Part shown: one piece after another, positions 1 through 8,947 of the stretch
Layout: each line of letters starts with the position of its first letter
Numbering within the stretch: position 1 is the first letter of the stretch
Source: Bacteroidota bacterium
Lineage (GTDB): Bacteria > Bacteroidota > Bacteroidia > Chitinophagales > Chitinophagaceae
NCBI GenBank assembly: GCA_016706595.1
Contig: JADJJH010000001.1
Coordinates: forward strand, 880,593 to 944,592
Direction of reading: 5' to 3'
Length of the DNA: 64,000 bases
Notes under the pieces: model-generated
Told to the model about the DNA's origin: nothing
Databases searched by the model: none
The model's input: the letters and a program-made list of their open reading frames with translations, nothing else
Position numbers and translations under genes: made by a program

Positions 1-2
1 AT

Positions 3-1139
3 TTTCAATGGAGTATGATACAAATTAAATACTCAGATTATTGGGATGCTGCCTGGGATTTCAGAAAATCATATGTACTATTCAAAGAAAATGAAAAAAA
101 ATTTCCAAAATTTGTTGTAAATCAAATCTTTAGTGGTTCACAAGAAGCCGTTATAAGTGCCATTCCAAGTGGTTATAAATGGATATCCAATGTATTGGGA
201 ATGAAAGGGAATATGAAACATGGCATGTCGAAACTTGCCAATTTTATTCAATCGGGTGAATCAAATTTTATAGAAGAAGCTTATTTATACAATATCTATT
301 TAAAAAATTATTTAGAAAATGATGTTGAAGGCGCTGCCAAATTCATTCAAATCGAAAAAATTGATACTAAAAATAATCAACTATTTTGTTTCATGGCCGC
401 CAATCTTGCGCTCAATAATAAAAATGCAAAACGAACCGAAGAACTCATCATCAATCGAAACAAAAAAGATGAATTTATTCCATTTCCAATGCTCGACTAT
501 GAATTAGGAGATGCCTTATTACGAAAATTAGATTATACAAGTTCAATAAAGCACTTCAAATTATTTATCACAGAAAGTAAAGGGAATTTTTATCAAAAAG
601 ATGCTTGTATGAGTATTTCATTTGCCTATTACTTAGCCGGTAACCGAGAGATGGCAGATCATTACAAACTCAAGATTAAGCAAATTGGCAAAGCTGAATC
701 TGATGCTGATAAACTAGCCCAAAAATTTTCAAAGGATGGGCTTTTTCCCGACAAAGAATTACTCAAAGCGAGATTATTAAATGATGGAGGATATCATGAA
801 CGTTCATTAGAAATTCTTGACAAATTGACTTTAAAAAAATGGCCTTTAGCGAATGAAAAGCTTGAGTATACTTACCGACTAGCCAGGGTTTACGACGATC
901 TTCAACAAGATGATAAGGCACTTGCGAAGTACAAAGAAACCATTCAAACGGGTTCTACAAGTACTGCCTATTTTGCAGCACGTGCCGCTTTGCAAGCTGC
1001 CTACATTTATGAAAAGAGAAACCAAAAAAAACAAGCACTCGAATGCTTTCAAAAAGTGTTAGATCTGGATGATCACGATTTTAAAAATTCACTCGATCAA
1101 AGAGCCAAAGCAGGTATCAACAGAATAAAAGGTGAATGA
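3..1139 (+). CDS. TPR-like protein, 5' truncated by the window edge
   Basis: This is an all-helical, charged protein with degenerate tetratricopeptide-like repeats. The clearest are around residues 155-200 and 280-350, where pairs of helices carry Ala, Tyr and Leu in TPR spacing. The frame is open to the window edge and the first ATG is at 15, so the true start probably lies upstream and no signal peptide can be judged. The gene ends 48 bp before recN, which has its own promoter. It probably acts as a protein-interaction scaffold. I do not recognise a specific family. Confidence 0.6.
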   Translation, partial: FQWSMIQIKYSDYWDAAWDFRKSYVLFKENEKKFPKFVVNQIFSGSQEAVISAIPSGYKWISNVLGMKGNMKHGMSKLANFIQSGESNFIEEAYLYNIYLKNYLENDVEGAAKFIQIEKIDTKNNQLFCFMAANLALNNKNAKRTEELIINRNKKDEFIPFPMLDYELGDALLRKLDYTSSIKHFKLFITESKGNFYQKDACMSISFAYYLAGNREMADHYKLKIKQIGKAESDADKLAQKFSKDGLFPDKELLKARLLNDGGYHERSLEILDKLTLKKWPLANEKLEYTYRLARVYDDLQQDDKALAKYKETIQTGSTSTAYFAARAALQAAYIYEKRNQKKQALECFQKVLDLDDHDFKNSLDQRAKAGINRIKGE

Positions 1140-1175
1140 GTATAATTTCTGATGAAGCTAAACTAATTCTATAAC

Positions 1176-1183
1176 TATATTTG
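1176..1183 (+). promoter_or_regulatory. TAnnTTTG promoter element before recN
   Basis: TATATTTG matches the Bacteroidota -7 consensus exactly. It ends only 4 bases before the GTG start of recN, so the message would be leaderless or nearly so. Confidence 0.5.
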
Positions 1184-1187
1184 TTTT

Positions 1188-2843
1188 GTGTTAACCCGAT
1201 TACATATTCGCAATTATGCGATCATCAAAGAAATTGAAATTCAATTTCAAGAAGGACTTACCATTATAACCGGAGAAACCGGTGCCGGAAAATCGATTTT
1301 GATGGGTGCTTTATCATTAGTGCTTGGCGAAAGAGCCGATTTGAAATCATTATTTATTAAAGATGATAAATGTTTTATAGAAGCCGTATTTGACATAGAA
1401 AATCTTGAATCGGTAAAAACCTTTTTAGTTGAACATGATTTAGATACAGACCATGAAGTCATACTACGCCGCGAAATAAATCCAAATGGCAAAACGCGCG
1501 CTTTCATTAATGATACTCCGGTAACACTTGATATACTGAGTTCCTTAGCTTCGAAATTAATTGACTTACATCGACAATTTGATACGCAACAATTACAACA
1601 ATCATCCGAACATCTGCATTTATTAGACGAAGTTTGTGCACATCAAGATTCACTACGAAACTATCAACATCAATTTAAAAACTGGAAATCACTCCAGCTT
1701 ACATATCAAGTGATCGTTTCACAAAATCAAACCATTAAACAAGAATTAGATTACCATCAATTTCTGTTTGAAGAACTGGCAACCTTTCAACCCAAAGAAG
1801 GCGAACTGGAATTAATTGAACAAGAACTTTTTTTGCTTACACACAGTGAAGCATTAAAGAATAGTTTACAATACAGCTTACATCAACTTAAAGAACGTGA
1901 TGATTCAATTTTATCGATGATAAAAGGAATGAGTAATCAGCTAGAATCACATGCAGATAAAGTAGTTATCTTACAAGAACTCAATGCACGCATACAATCT
2001 ACACATATCGAATTAAAGGAAATTGCTGCTGAAATTGAAAGCCTACAAAATGCAACACAACCTGATGAAGCACGTATGTTAAGCTTAACTGAACGTGTAA
2101 ATGAAGGCAATCGTTTGTTAAAAAAACATCATTGTTTAAACGACTCACAGCTTGTGGCCTTACAAATTCAGTTAGCACAGAAAATTCAACAAGCTGCAAC
2201 AGCTGATGATGAAGAACATATATTACAAAAGCAAATTGACGAAACTTTTCATCACGTATCAAAACTGGCTGCCACTCTTTCATTAACTCGAAAACAAAAT
2301 ATTCCAGCAATTGAACAAAAAGTAAATGCACTATTGAAAAAAGTAGGTATGCCAAATGCTGAACTAAAAGTGCAACAAACAACAACTGATTATAACGAAT
2401 ACGGAAATGATAAAGTTGATATTCTATTCGATGCAAACCAAACCGGAAATTTTAGTTCCATTGCAAAAGTTGCCTCTGGAGGTGAGCTCAGCAGACTCAT
2501 GCTTTGCTTAAAATCTTTACTGGCCCACTCTACTTCATTACCCACTTTAATTTTTGATGAAATTGATACCGGCATTTCTGGCGAAACGGCTATGCAGGTC
2601 GGACAAATTTTGAAGGAACTATCAGCGAATCATCAATTGATATCTATCACCCATTTACCCCAAATTGCCGGTAAAGCCCATCATCATTTATTTATTTATA
2701 AACAAAAAAATACAGTTGGCCATTTAGAGACTCACATTAAAGTATTGAAAATCGATGAGCGGATTGAAGTGTTGGCAGAAATGCTCAGTGGCAAAAAAAT
2801 TAATGAAAAGGCACGCGAAATGGTGAAACAATTGATGGAATAA
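1188..2843 (+). CDS. recN: DNA repair protein RecN
   Basis: RecN is an SMC-like ATPase acting in recombinational repair of double-strand breaks. The 551 residues have the family length. The N-terminus carries Walker A (GETGAGKS, residues 29-36), followed by a long Gln/Glu-rich coiled coil (about 150-370). The C-terminal half-ATPase has the signature SGGELSR near residue 429 and Walker B LIFDEIDTG near 452. The start is GTG, giving MLTRLHIRNYAI, which aligns with known RecN N-termini. It is followed after 86 bp by fabI, in the same direction but with its own promoter-like element. Confidence 0.96.
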   Translation: MLTRLHIRNYAIIKEIEIQFQEGLTIITGETGAGKSILMGALSLVLGERADLKSLFIKDDKCFIEAVFDIENLESVKTFLVEHDLDTDHEVILRREINPNGKTRAFINDTPVTLDILSSLASKLIDLHRQFDTQQLQQSSEHLHLLDEVCAHQDSLRNYQHQFKNWKSLQLTYQVIVSQNQTIKQELDYHQFLFEELATFQPKEGELELIEQELFLLTHSEALKNSLQYSLHQLKERDDSILSMIKGMSNQLESHADKVVILQELNARIQSTHIELKEIAAEIESLQNATQPDEARMLSLTERVNEGNRLLKKHHCLNDSQLVALQIQLAQKIQQAATADDEEHILQKQIDETFHHVSKLAATLSLTRKQNIPAIEQKVNALLKKVGMPNAELKVQQTTTDYNEYGNDKVDILFDANQTGNFSSIAKVASGGELSRLMLCLKSLLAHSTSLPTLIFDEIDTGISGETAMQVGQILKELSANHQLISITHLPQIAGKAHHHLFIYKQKNTVGHLETHIKVLKIDERIEVLAEMLSGKKINEKAREMVKQLME

Positions 2844-2891
2844 CTATAGTTTTTTTTTAATCCTCCCCTTAAATTAATCAACAGATTAGTT

Positions 2892-2899
2892 TACTTTTA
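2892..2899 (+). promoter_or_regulatory. Promoter-like element before fabI
   Basis: TACTTTTA differs from TAnnTTTG only in the last base and lies 30 bases before the ATG. Confidence 0.35.
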
Positions 2900-2929
2900 C
2901 GCGATTTTATTTATCAAAACCCCAAGTAT

Positions 2930-3754
2930 ATGGCTTATAATTTATTGAAAGGAAAACGTGGAATTATTTTCGGCGCACTCGATGAAAAATCGATGGCTTG
3001 GCAAGTAGCCTTAAAATGTTTTGAAGAAGGTGCCAGCTTTACACTAAGCAATGCACCAATTGCCTTACGAATGGGAAAAATAAATGAATTAGCAACGGCT
3101 TGTGGCAATGTAACGGTAATTGGTGCCGATGCAACCTCACTCGAAGATCTTGAAAATGTGTTTACGCAAAGTATGGAAGTTCTTGGCGGTAAAATAGATT
3201 TTGTATTGCATTCAATTGGGATGAGCCCGAATGTGCGTAAAAATATTCCTTACTACGATACCAGTTATGAAAACTTTCAAAAAACATTAGATATATCGGC
3301 GCTTTCTTTTCATAAAGTAATGCAAACGGCAATGAAATTAGATGCCTTAAATGAATGGGCTTCTGTAATAGGACTTTCCTATATAGCAGCACAAAGAACA
3401 TTTCCGGGATATAATGACATGGCAGATGCAAAGGCTTTATTAGAGAGTATTGCTAGGAGTTTTGGTTTTCAATATGGATTTAAAAAGAAGGTTCGTGTGA
3501 ACACTATCTCACAATCGCCAACCAAAACCACAGCAGGTGGTGGTGTAGCCGGCTTTGATGCATTTTATCATTATGCCGAAAAATTATCACCCTTAGGCAA
3601 TGCAAGTGCCGAGGAATGTGCCAATTATTGTATCACTTTATTTAGCGATTTAACCCGAAAAGTTACCATGCAAAATTTATTTCATGATGGTGGATTTTCA
3701 TTTACTGGCGTGAGTGTAGAATTGGTTGAACAACTTTTACAAAAAGAATCATGA
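2930..3754 (+). CDS. fabI: Enoyl-[acyl-carrier-protein] reductase (NADH), FabI
   Basis: FabI catalyses the last reductive step of the fatty-acid elongation cycle in the cytoplasm. The 274-residue protein is a short-chain dehydrogenase of the FabI subtype. The modified cofactor motif is near the N-terminus (GIIFGALDEKSMAWQVA), the HSIG strand is near residue 97, and the catalytic Tyr and Lys have Y-x6-K spacing in GYNDMADAKA near residues 160-167. Length and motifs are normal. Its stop codon overlaps the start of the next gene (ATGA), so the two are translationally coupled. Confidence 0.95.
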   Translation: MAYNLLKGKRGIIFGALDEKSMAWQVALKCFEEGASFTLSNAPIALRMGKINELATACGNVTVIGADATSLEDLENVFTQSMEVLGGKIDFVLHSIGMSPNVRKNIPYYDTSYENFQKTLDISALSFHKVMQTAMKLDALNEWASVIGLSYIAAQRTFPGYNDMADAKALLESIARSFGFQYGFKKKVRVNTISQSPTKTTAGGGVAGFDAFYHYAEKLSPLGNASAEECANYCITLFSDLTRKVTMQNLFHDGGFSFTGVSVELVEQLLQKES

Positions 3755-4212
3755 GATTTTTGAGCATCTCAACTTTACTATGTTTACTGATACTTTCATC
3801 TGCTTGCAAAAAGAAAAAAGTAGAACGAACTTATTATCGAAATTATAATCTGAATTCCGCCTATACAGGTAGTCACCCGAGTAGTAATGTAACTGCCAGT
3901 ATTTATATGATTGAAAAATCGGGTTACTTGCAATTTCAAATTCACATGACAGGCATGGTTGATTCATTGCAATATAAATTACATTTTCATGAGCAAGATA
4001 TTACCGAGCCTTATGGATATACCGGTAATCCGGTGATAGATTTCGGTTTACTTTCTAACCAACAAAGTATTATTAGTAAGGAACTCAGTTCGATTGATTT
4101 TGATGCCTTCACTAAAGATTTTAAAGGTTATTTTATTGTGCATGACCCTAACAATATTCAAAACGACACGACTACTTTATTGATTTATGGTAAGGTTGGG
4201 GCAGATTGGTAG
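3751..4212 (+). CDS. Small lipoprotein of unknown function
   Basis: This 153-residue protein has a hydrophobic N-terminus ending in LILSSAC followed by four lysines. That fits a signal-peptidase II site with the lipidated Cys near residue 19. The mature part is beta-rich, with an LHFHEQD segment followed by GNPVIDFG. The segment faintly recalls CHRD or superoxide-dismutase-like sandwiches, but the metal ligands are not convincing. It overlaps fabI by 4 bp and is probably cotranscribed. Function unknown. Confidence 0.75.
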   Translation: MRFLSISTLLCLLILSSACKKKKVERTYYRNYNLNSAYTGSHPSSNVTASIYMIEKSGYLQFQIHMTGMVDSLQYKLHFHEQDITEPYGYTGNPVIDFGLLSNQQSIISKELSSIDFDAFTKDFKGYFIVHDPNNIQNDTTTLLIYGKVGADW

Positions 4213-4226
4213 ACGTTCTCTCAATG

Positions 4227-4565
4227 CTATACGGCAAAGCTAGTTCCGCAACCACAAGTACTGCTTGCGTTAGGATTCTTAAAAGTAAATCCGCGCGAGT
4301 TGAGTCCGCCTTCAAATTCAACCTCCATACCTAATAAGTATAATTCATGCGATTTATTCATCAATACCGGAATGCCTTCAATTAAATACTCTTCATCTCC
4401 ATCTTGCTTATCATCGTATTCAAGAACATAGGTCATACCACTGCAGCCTCCACCCTTTACTCCAACTCTAATAAAAGGTTTAGAAGCATCTTCATGTAAG
4501 AGTCTTTTCATTTCTTGAATGGCACCTGAAGTAAATTGTACCGGCGCAGTAAGTGTTGATTCCAT
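4227..4565 (-). CDS. A-type iron-sulfur cluster carrier (IscA/SufA/ErpA family)
   Basis: The protein carries or delivers Fe-S clusters to apoproteins. The three conserved cysteines are present: C41 in GGGCSGM and C104/C106 in the C-terminal CGCG. A longer frame opens with TTG at 4580, but the ATG at 4565 gives MESTLTAPVQF, avoids overlap with the upstream gene and fits the family, so I chose it (112 aa). It starts 1 bp after the stop of the M43 peptidase gene and so looks like the last gene of that operon. That is an odd partner for secreted peptidases. Confidence 0.92.
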   Translation of the reverse strand: MESTLTAPVQFTSGAIQEMKRLLHEDASKPFIRVGVKGGGCSGMTYVLEYDDKQDGDEEYLIEGIPVLMNKSHELYLLGMEVEFEGGLNSRGFTFKNPNASSTCGCGTSFAV

Positions 4566-4566
4566 T

Positions 4567-5850
4567 TTATTGAACGACAATTTTTTTAGTAATTGCAGCT
4601 TGATTGTCGAACTGCAAACTTACGAAATAGATTCCTTTGGTAAATCCGTTTGTACTAAGTTCTATAGGAGAAATTGATGAAGAAACTTCTGTTTGGTATT
4701 TTATTTGTCCAATTGTATTGCTGATTATGATTTTCAAATTAGCATATTCAACTCGTTCCGCATCGATATATATAATATCAGAGGTTGGATTTGGATAGAT
4801 GCTAATGTCTTTTGCAACCTCATTGGTTTCGGTAATTCCGACAGGCACACGAACTCCGGTACGAATATTATCGATAACATATTCCATGGCGCCAACTTGT
4901 AATTTGGTAAAAGTATTTTGACATGTGGCTGCAGAGTAATCCATATAATTTTCAACCATATCAGGCAAGTCACCGGTTATTTCAATACAAGTATTTTTCA
5001 CTTTATCGCAATTCGAATTTGATTTATCATCAGCAACAGGAGTATCGGTAATTCCATCATCCTTATAACCAGGCTCACCATTACAAGCACCACCATCATC
5101 TCCCCAAATATGTCGCAGCCCTAGGTAATGCCCAATTTCATGTACCAATGATTTTCCTCTAAAACCCCAGCTACCATATCCAATGGGTTGCTTTGCTGGG
5201 CCACCTATATCTAAGTAATCAATCACTACCCCATCAAAAGCAGGTGAAGGTGCCTCACTACCTGCAGACCAATTGGGTGCACCTGCCGGAGGGTATGCAT
5301 AACCGATTAAAACATCAGAACCATCTTTAGTAAGATCACATATCCAAATATTTAATTTCTTATCAGGTGACACTGCATCGCTTCCGCCACTACCACTTTG
5401 TTTTACCATATTAGAATTATCGAACCCCGAACCGGTGGTGGCATCGAAAGAAGTATTCGTAGTTTGATATCTGATTACCTGATCAATCATAAAACGAATT
5501 TTAGATGAACCCGCACGCGATTTAAATACCGCCCGCAGGTTACCTGTATCTGAATTTTCATGTGCAAAACATTGATTTAATAAGTCGATTTGTGCATTCA
5601 AATACGAGTTAGCTAAATTTTCGGTAGATGTATTATAAACTACATGAAACACAACAGGTATAGTAACTGTGCCCGAACGAGTTCGATAGCCGCTATGATC
5701 AGTAATACTTTCCACTCGTGCTTTTAATCCGGGGTGTTTAGCATCTAACTCATTTAAATAATCGGCACTTCCACAAATATGAGTTTGTGTTTGCGCAATA
5801 CTTGCCAATGCAAAAAAATGAGTAAGTGATATAAGTAAGAATTTCTTCAT
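4567..5850 (-). CDS. Secreted M43-family zinc metallopeptidase with T9SS sorting domain
   Basis: This 427-residue protein belongs to the cytophagalysin/ulilysin-like M43 group. It has a signal peptide (residues 1-20), a long pro-region, the zinc motif HEIGHYLGLRH with the third ligand downstream (about 237-247), the Met-turn NYMDYS near 302, and disulphide cysteines around both. Residues about 350-427 form a C-terminal type IX sorting domain (ISIYPNPTSD, then GIYFV and a final KKIVVQ). It is probably secreted and either surface-attached or released. It is a paralogue of the gene at 6256-7536, from which it is separated by a small exported protein. Confidence 0.93.
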   Translation of the reverse strand: MKKFLLISLTHFFALASIAQTQTHICGSADYLNELDAKHPGLKARVESITDHSGYRTRSGTVTIPVVFHVVYNTSTENLANSYLNAQIDLLNQCFAHENSDTGNLRAVFKSRAGSSKIRFMIDQVIRYQTTNTSFDATTGSGFDNSNMVKQSGSGGSDAVSPDKKLNIWICDLTKDGSDVLIGYAYPPAGAPNWSAGSEAPSPAFDGVVIDYLDIGGPAKQPIGYGSWGFRGKSLVHEIGHYLGLRHIWGDDGGACNGEPGYKDDGITDTPVADDKSNSNCDKVKNTCIEITGDLPDMVENYMDYSAATCQNTFTKLQVGAMEYVIDNIRTGVRVPVGITETNEVAKDISIYPNPTSDIIYIDAERVEYANLKIIISNTIGQIKYQTEVSSSISPIELSTNGFTKGIYFVSLQFDNQAAITKKIVVQ

Positions 5851-5862
5851 GAATTTTATAAT

Positions 5863-6255
5863 TTAATTTTTACACTTACCATTTTCTTTGATAAGGATAC
5901 GTTCGTTTTTTGAATAATTTGATTTTATGGCATCTGTAAATTGCTGTAAGCATTCAGCCGAATTCGCTGTGAAGCAATAATCTACCTCGCCTTCTCTTCC
6001 CCAATTTTTTTTGGTGAAACTCATTTTACACCCATTTTTTAAGTTAAACCCTTCTATAAGTTGCTCAAAACCGGGTATCGATTTATAATCAATTCCACTT
6101 CCAAAACTTATAAAGGAAACAACCAAGTTTTGCGTGATTGGTTTTGATTGAATTGTTGTTTGAGCAGCTTTTCGTTTCTTTTTTCGTTTACAACAATTGC
6201 CATCCAATTGAAATAGCAAACAAAATATTGAACTGAGAATTATGATTTTCTTCAT
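5863..6255 (-). CDS. Small exported protein between two M43 peptidases
   Basis: This 130-residue protein starts with a hydrophobic signal (MKKIIILSSIFCLLF) followed by GNCCKRKKKRK. It is either a lipoprotein with a weak lipobox or a secreted protein. The mature part has four spread cysteines, a glycine-rich SFGSGID segment and a WGREGEVDYCF motif. The start directly abuts the upstream peptidase stop and the next peptidase starts 12 bp later, so all three are cotranscribed. Known secreted M43 peptidases in Bacteroidota can be paired with lipoprotein inhibitors. That role here is inference from position only. The family is not recognised. Confidence 0.75.
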   Translation of the reverse strand: MKKIIILSSIFCLLFQLDGNCCKRKKKRKAAQTTIQSKPITQNLVVSFISFGSGIDYKSIPGFEQLIEGFNLKNGCKMSFTKKNWGREGEVDYCFTANSAECLQQFTDAIKSNYSKNERILIKENGKCKN

Positions 6256-7536
6256 CTACTTAATTACACTGATTGTTTTTGTGAAAGAATTTTGCGCATC
6301 CATCACATGCACAAAATAAGTGCCTGCAGCTAATGATTGCAAATCAACATAATATCTGTTGGGCGCTTCTTTGTTAATTCCATGATTACCATCAATTATA
6401 ACTTGTCCTAACGAATTCAAGATTTTAATTTTAATATCTGCCGAAAAATCTTTTTCAGATTTTAAATAAAAATGAGTGCTCACCGGATTAGGGAAAATTG
6501 AGAAAATACTTTCTTTTGTAATTTCATGAATTGCATTTGGCCATTGGCATCCAGGTGAAGTTGTTAGTGAATTGCGTGATCCACTACTTGCCAACACTGC
6601 ACGCATACGATTTTTTTGACCTGTAGTAAACATCTTCATACAGCCATCATCCACGTAATCCATATAATTCATATACATTTCACCGCTTACACCTGCACCA
6701 CAAGCACTATTTGCATTGTGTGGAAAACTAGGACAACCATAGTTCGCTTCTTCGGCTGGTTTAGTATCTGAAACTAAATCGGTTCCGCAACTCGCGTCGC
6801 CCCATATATGTCGGAGGTTTAAATAATGTCCAATTTCATGAGTTGCCGTTCTACCCTTATTATAGGGTGCTTGTACGTTACCCGTGTTGCCAAAATATTT
6901 GGTACCCACCACAACCCCGTCCTGGTCGGAAGGTGAACCGGGAGGCATTGCATATCCTAATAATGATGAGGCTGATCCGCCAAATGTACATACCCAAATG
7001 TTTAAATATTGATTCCGATCCCAAATGGTATTCTGTTTGATATAACCATCAATATCTGAGAAATCATAACTACTCTTATTATAATCAAAACGATCGATAC
7101 CTGTTGTTGAATTTCCATTTGGATCGCGTTTTGCTAAGCAAAACTCTATCTCACAATCTGAAGTGTTTGCATAATAAGCATGGGATGTAGCTAATGAATC
7201 TGTATTTTTTTTGCGATAATCTTTGTTAAGAATCGCAATTTGTGAATTGATTTGTGCCACAGAAATATTGGCTCCCGAACCAATACCTTCTCCATTATGA
7301 ATTACATGAACGACTACCGGAATCGTATATAAAGTAGCTCGAGTTTTCTTTGCATTGGCAAACTTCGCAATATAATCTGCTGTTTGTAACTCAATACTTT
7401 CTCGTATTTGTGCAAACTCGGGGTGAGTAGCTAACAACTGTTGAGTTACATGTTCGGTTCCACAATGGTGAATATTTTGTGCCATACTTGAGATAGCAGC
7501 AAAACTTAATAATAAAGTAAAAATTTGTTTTATCAT
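6256..7536 (-). CDS. Secreted M43-family zinc metallopeptidase with T9SS sorting domain (first gene of operon)
   Basis: This 426-residue paralogue of the 4567-5850 gene has the same order: a signal peptide ending near QNIHHCG, a pro-region with VVVHVIHNGEG, the zinc motif HEIGHYLNLRH near residue 232, the Met-turn NYMDY near 291, and a sorting domain from SIFPNPVS to the C-terminus (about 345-426). It leads a minus-strand operon: peptidase, small exported protein, peptidase, Fe-S carrier. The roughly 195 bp upstream are shared with the divergent ispH. The two peptidases differ in loops around the active site, which suggests different substrate preference. Confidence 0.93.
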   Translation of the reverse strand: MIKQIFTLLLSFAAISSMAQNIHHCGTEHVTQQLLATHPEFAQIRESIELQTADYIAKFANAKKTRATLYTIPVVVHVIHNGEGIGSGANISVAQINSQIAILNKDYRKKNTDSLATSHAYYANTSDCEIEFCLAKRDPNGNSTTGIDRFDYNKSSYDFSDIDGYIKQNTIWDRNQYLNIWVCTFGGSASSLLGYAMPPGSPSDQDGVVVGTKYFGNTGNVQAPYNKGRTATHEIGHYLNLRHIWGDASCGTDLVSDTKPAEEANYGCPSFPHNANSACGAGVSGEMYMNYMDYVDDGCMKMFTTGQKNRMRAVLASSGSRNSLTTSPGCQWPNAIHEITKESIFSIFPNPVSTHFYLKSEKDFSADIKIKILNSLGQVIIDGNHGINKEAPNRYYVDLQSLAAGTYFVHVMDAQNSFTKTISVIK

Positions 7537-7715
7537 GTGTTTTTAATAATTGAATTTCATTAGTTACATGGCATTCGGCGTTTAAAATTTCTCACAACTT
7601 TGTCAAGAAACTACACGCCTCAATTCATGTTATAATTTAAAGCTCCACAAAGGTAACCCAATTTATTAATTTTTATTTAGTGTTTGGATGGCTCATTTCG
7701 CTAACATTTTGTGTT

Positions 7716-7723
7716 TACCTTTA
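7716..7723 (+). promoter_or_regulatory. Promoter-like element before ispH
   Basis: TACCTTTA (one mismatch to TAnnTTTG) lies 8 bases before the ATG at 7732. This also argues against the in-frame GTG at 7711, which would sit upstream of the promoter. Confidence 0.4.
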
Positions 7724-7731
7724 CCGGCAAA

Positions 7732-8946
7732 ATGAAGACTTTCGAGATACCCGATTTTTACAAAAGCCCGCTCATAGCCGCTATTAAGCGAAACCGTAAG
7801 CTTGAGGATAAATTAAAAAAGGATTTCACGGCGACCAAACTGGATTTTGGTCCGATAGAAATCCATCTAGCTCGGCATTTTGGGTTTTGCTATGGTGTTG
7901 AAAATGCGATAGAAATTGCGTTTAGAACGGTAAATGAGAACCCAGGGAAACGTATTTTTTTATTGAGTGAAATGATACATAATCCTCAAGTAAATGCTGA
8001 TTTACAAGAACATGGTGTGCGCTTTATCATGGATACAAAAGGAAAACACTTTATATCATGGGATGAACTAAGAAGTGATGATATCGTCATTATTCCCGCT
8101 TTTGGAACTACCCTAGCCACAGAAGAAAAATTAGTTAGCTTAGGCATAGACCCTGTAAAATATAATACAACTTGTCCGTTTGTTGAAAAAGTTTGGAACC
8201 GATCTGAACAAATTGGTAAAAAAGATTACACTATAATCATACATGGCAAACCGGATCATGAAGAAACTAGAGCCACCTTCTCGCATAGTAATTTACATGC
8301 GTCTTCTTTAGTCATAAAAGATATAGATGAAGCGCGTAAACTTGAAAAGTATTTGCTTGGTGACTCAGATCCTCAACTATTTTATCAAGAATTTAAAGGA
8401 CAATATTCAGAAGGATTTGATATTGAAAAAGACCTTCAACGAATTGGTGTGGTAAATCAAACTACCATGTTAGCCAGCGATACACAAGCTATTGCTGATT
8501 ACCTAAAAAATATCATCAGTCAAAAGGGGGCTGATACATTTGCCGATACACGGGATACTTTATGTTATGCAACTAACGACAATCAAAGTGCAGTAAGTGG
8601 TATGTTGCTCGAAGAGGCCGATTTGGCAATTGTGGTAGGAGGATATAATAGTTCAAACACATCCCATTTAGTGGAATTATGCGAACAGAAACTACCGACC
8701 TATTATATCGAAAATGAGAGTAAATTAATTTCAGATCAACGGATACTACATTTTGAAATGCATCATCAGCATGAAATTGAAACGAATCATTATCTACCAA
8801 AAAAGTCGAAAATAAAAATACTTATGACCTCTGGTGCTTCTTGTCCGGATGCCATTGTAGAAGCCGTTATTTACAAATTGCTTAGTTTTTTTCCGGAGGC
8901 TAAAAGTATTAAAGACGTGACTTCAACAATTGAACAAAATAAGTAA
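7732..8946 (+). CDS. ispH: 4-hydroxy-3-methylbut-2-enyl diphosphate reductase (IspH/LytB)
   Basis: IspH makes isopentenyl and dimethylallyl diphosphate in the last step of the MEP isoprenoid pathway. Three conserved Fe-S cysteines are visible: FGFCYGVE (near residue 52), TTCPFVEKVW (near 147) and SGASCPD (near 370). The protein is 404 aa, the long form with an N-terminal extension and an internal insertion that is usual in Bacteroidota. The ATG at 7732 is chosen because the upstream GTG lies before the promoter-like element. It converges with cmk, leaving a 1-bp gap. Confidence 0.95.
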   Translation: MKTFEIPDFYKSPLIAAIKRNRKLEDKLKKDFTATKLDFGPIEIHLARHFGFCYGVENAIEIAFRTVNENPGKRIFLLSEMIHNPQVNADLQEHGVRFIMDTKGKHFISWDELRSDDIVIIPAFGTTLATEEKLVSLGIDPVKYNTTCPFVEKVWNRSEQIGKKDYTIIIHGKPDHEETRATFSHSNLHASSLVIKDIDEARKLEKYLLGDSDPQLFYQEFKGQYSEGFDIEKDLQRIGVVNQTTMLASDTQAIADYLKNIISQKGADTFADTRDTLCYATNDNQSAVSGMLLEEADLAIVVGGYNSSNTSHLVELCEQKLPTYYIENESKLISDQRILHFEMHHQHEIETNHYLPKKSKIKILMTSGASCPDAIVEAVIYKLLSFFPEAKSIKDVTSTIEQNK

Positions 8947-8947
8947 A

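Noticed and set aside
3751..4212. Cu/Zn superoxide dismutase
   Set aside because: The HFHE segment alone is not enough: other metal ligands and the disulphide are missing.
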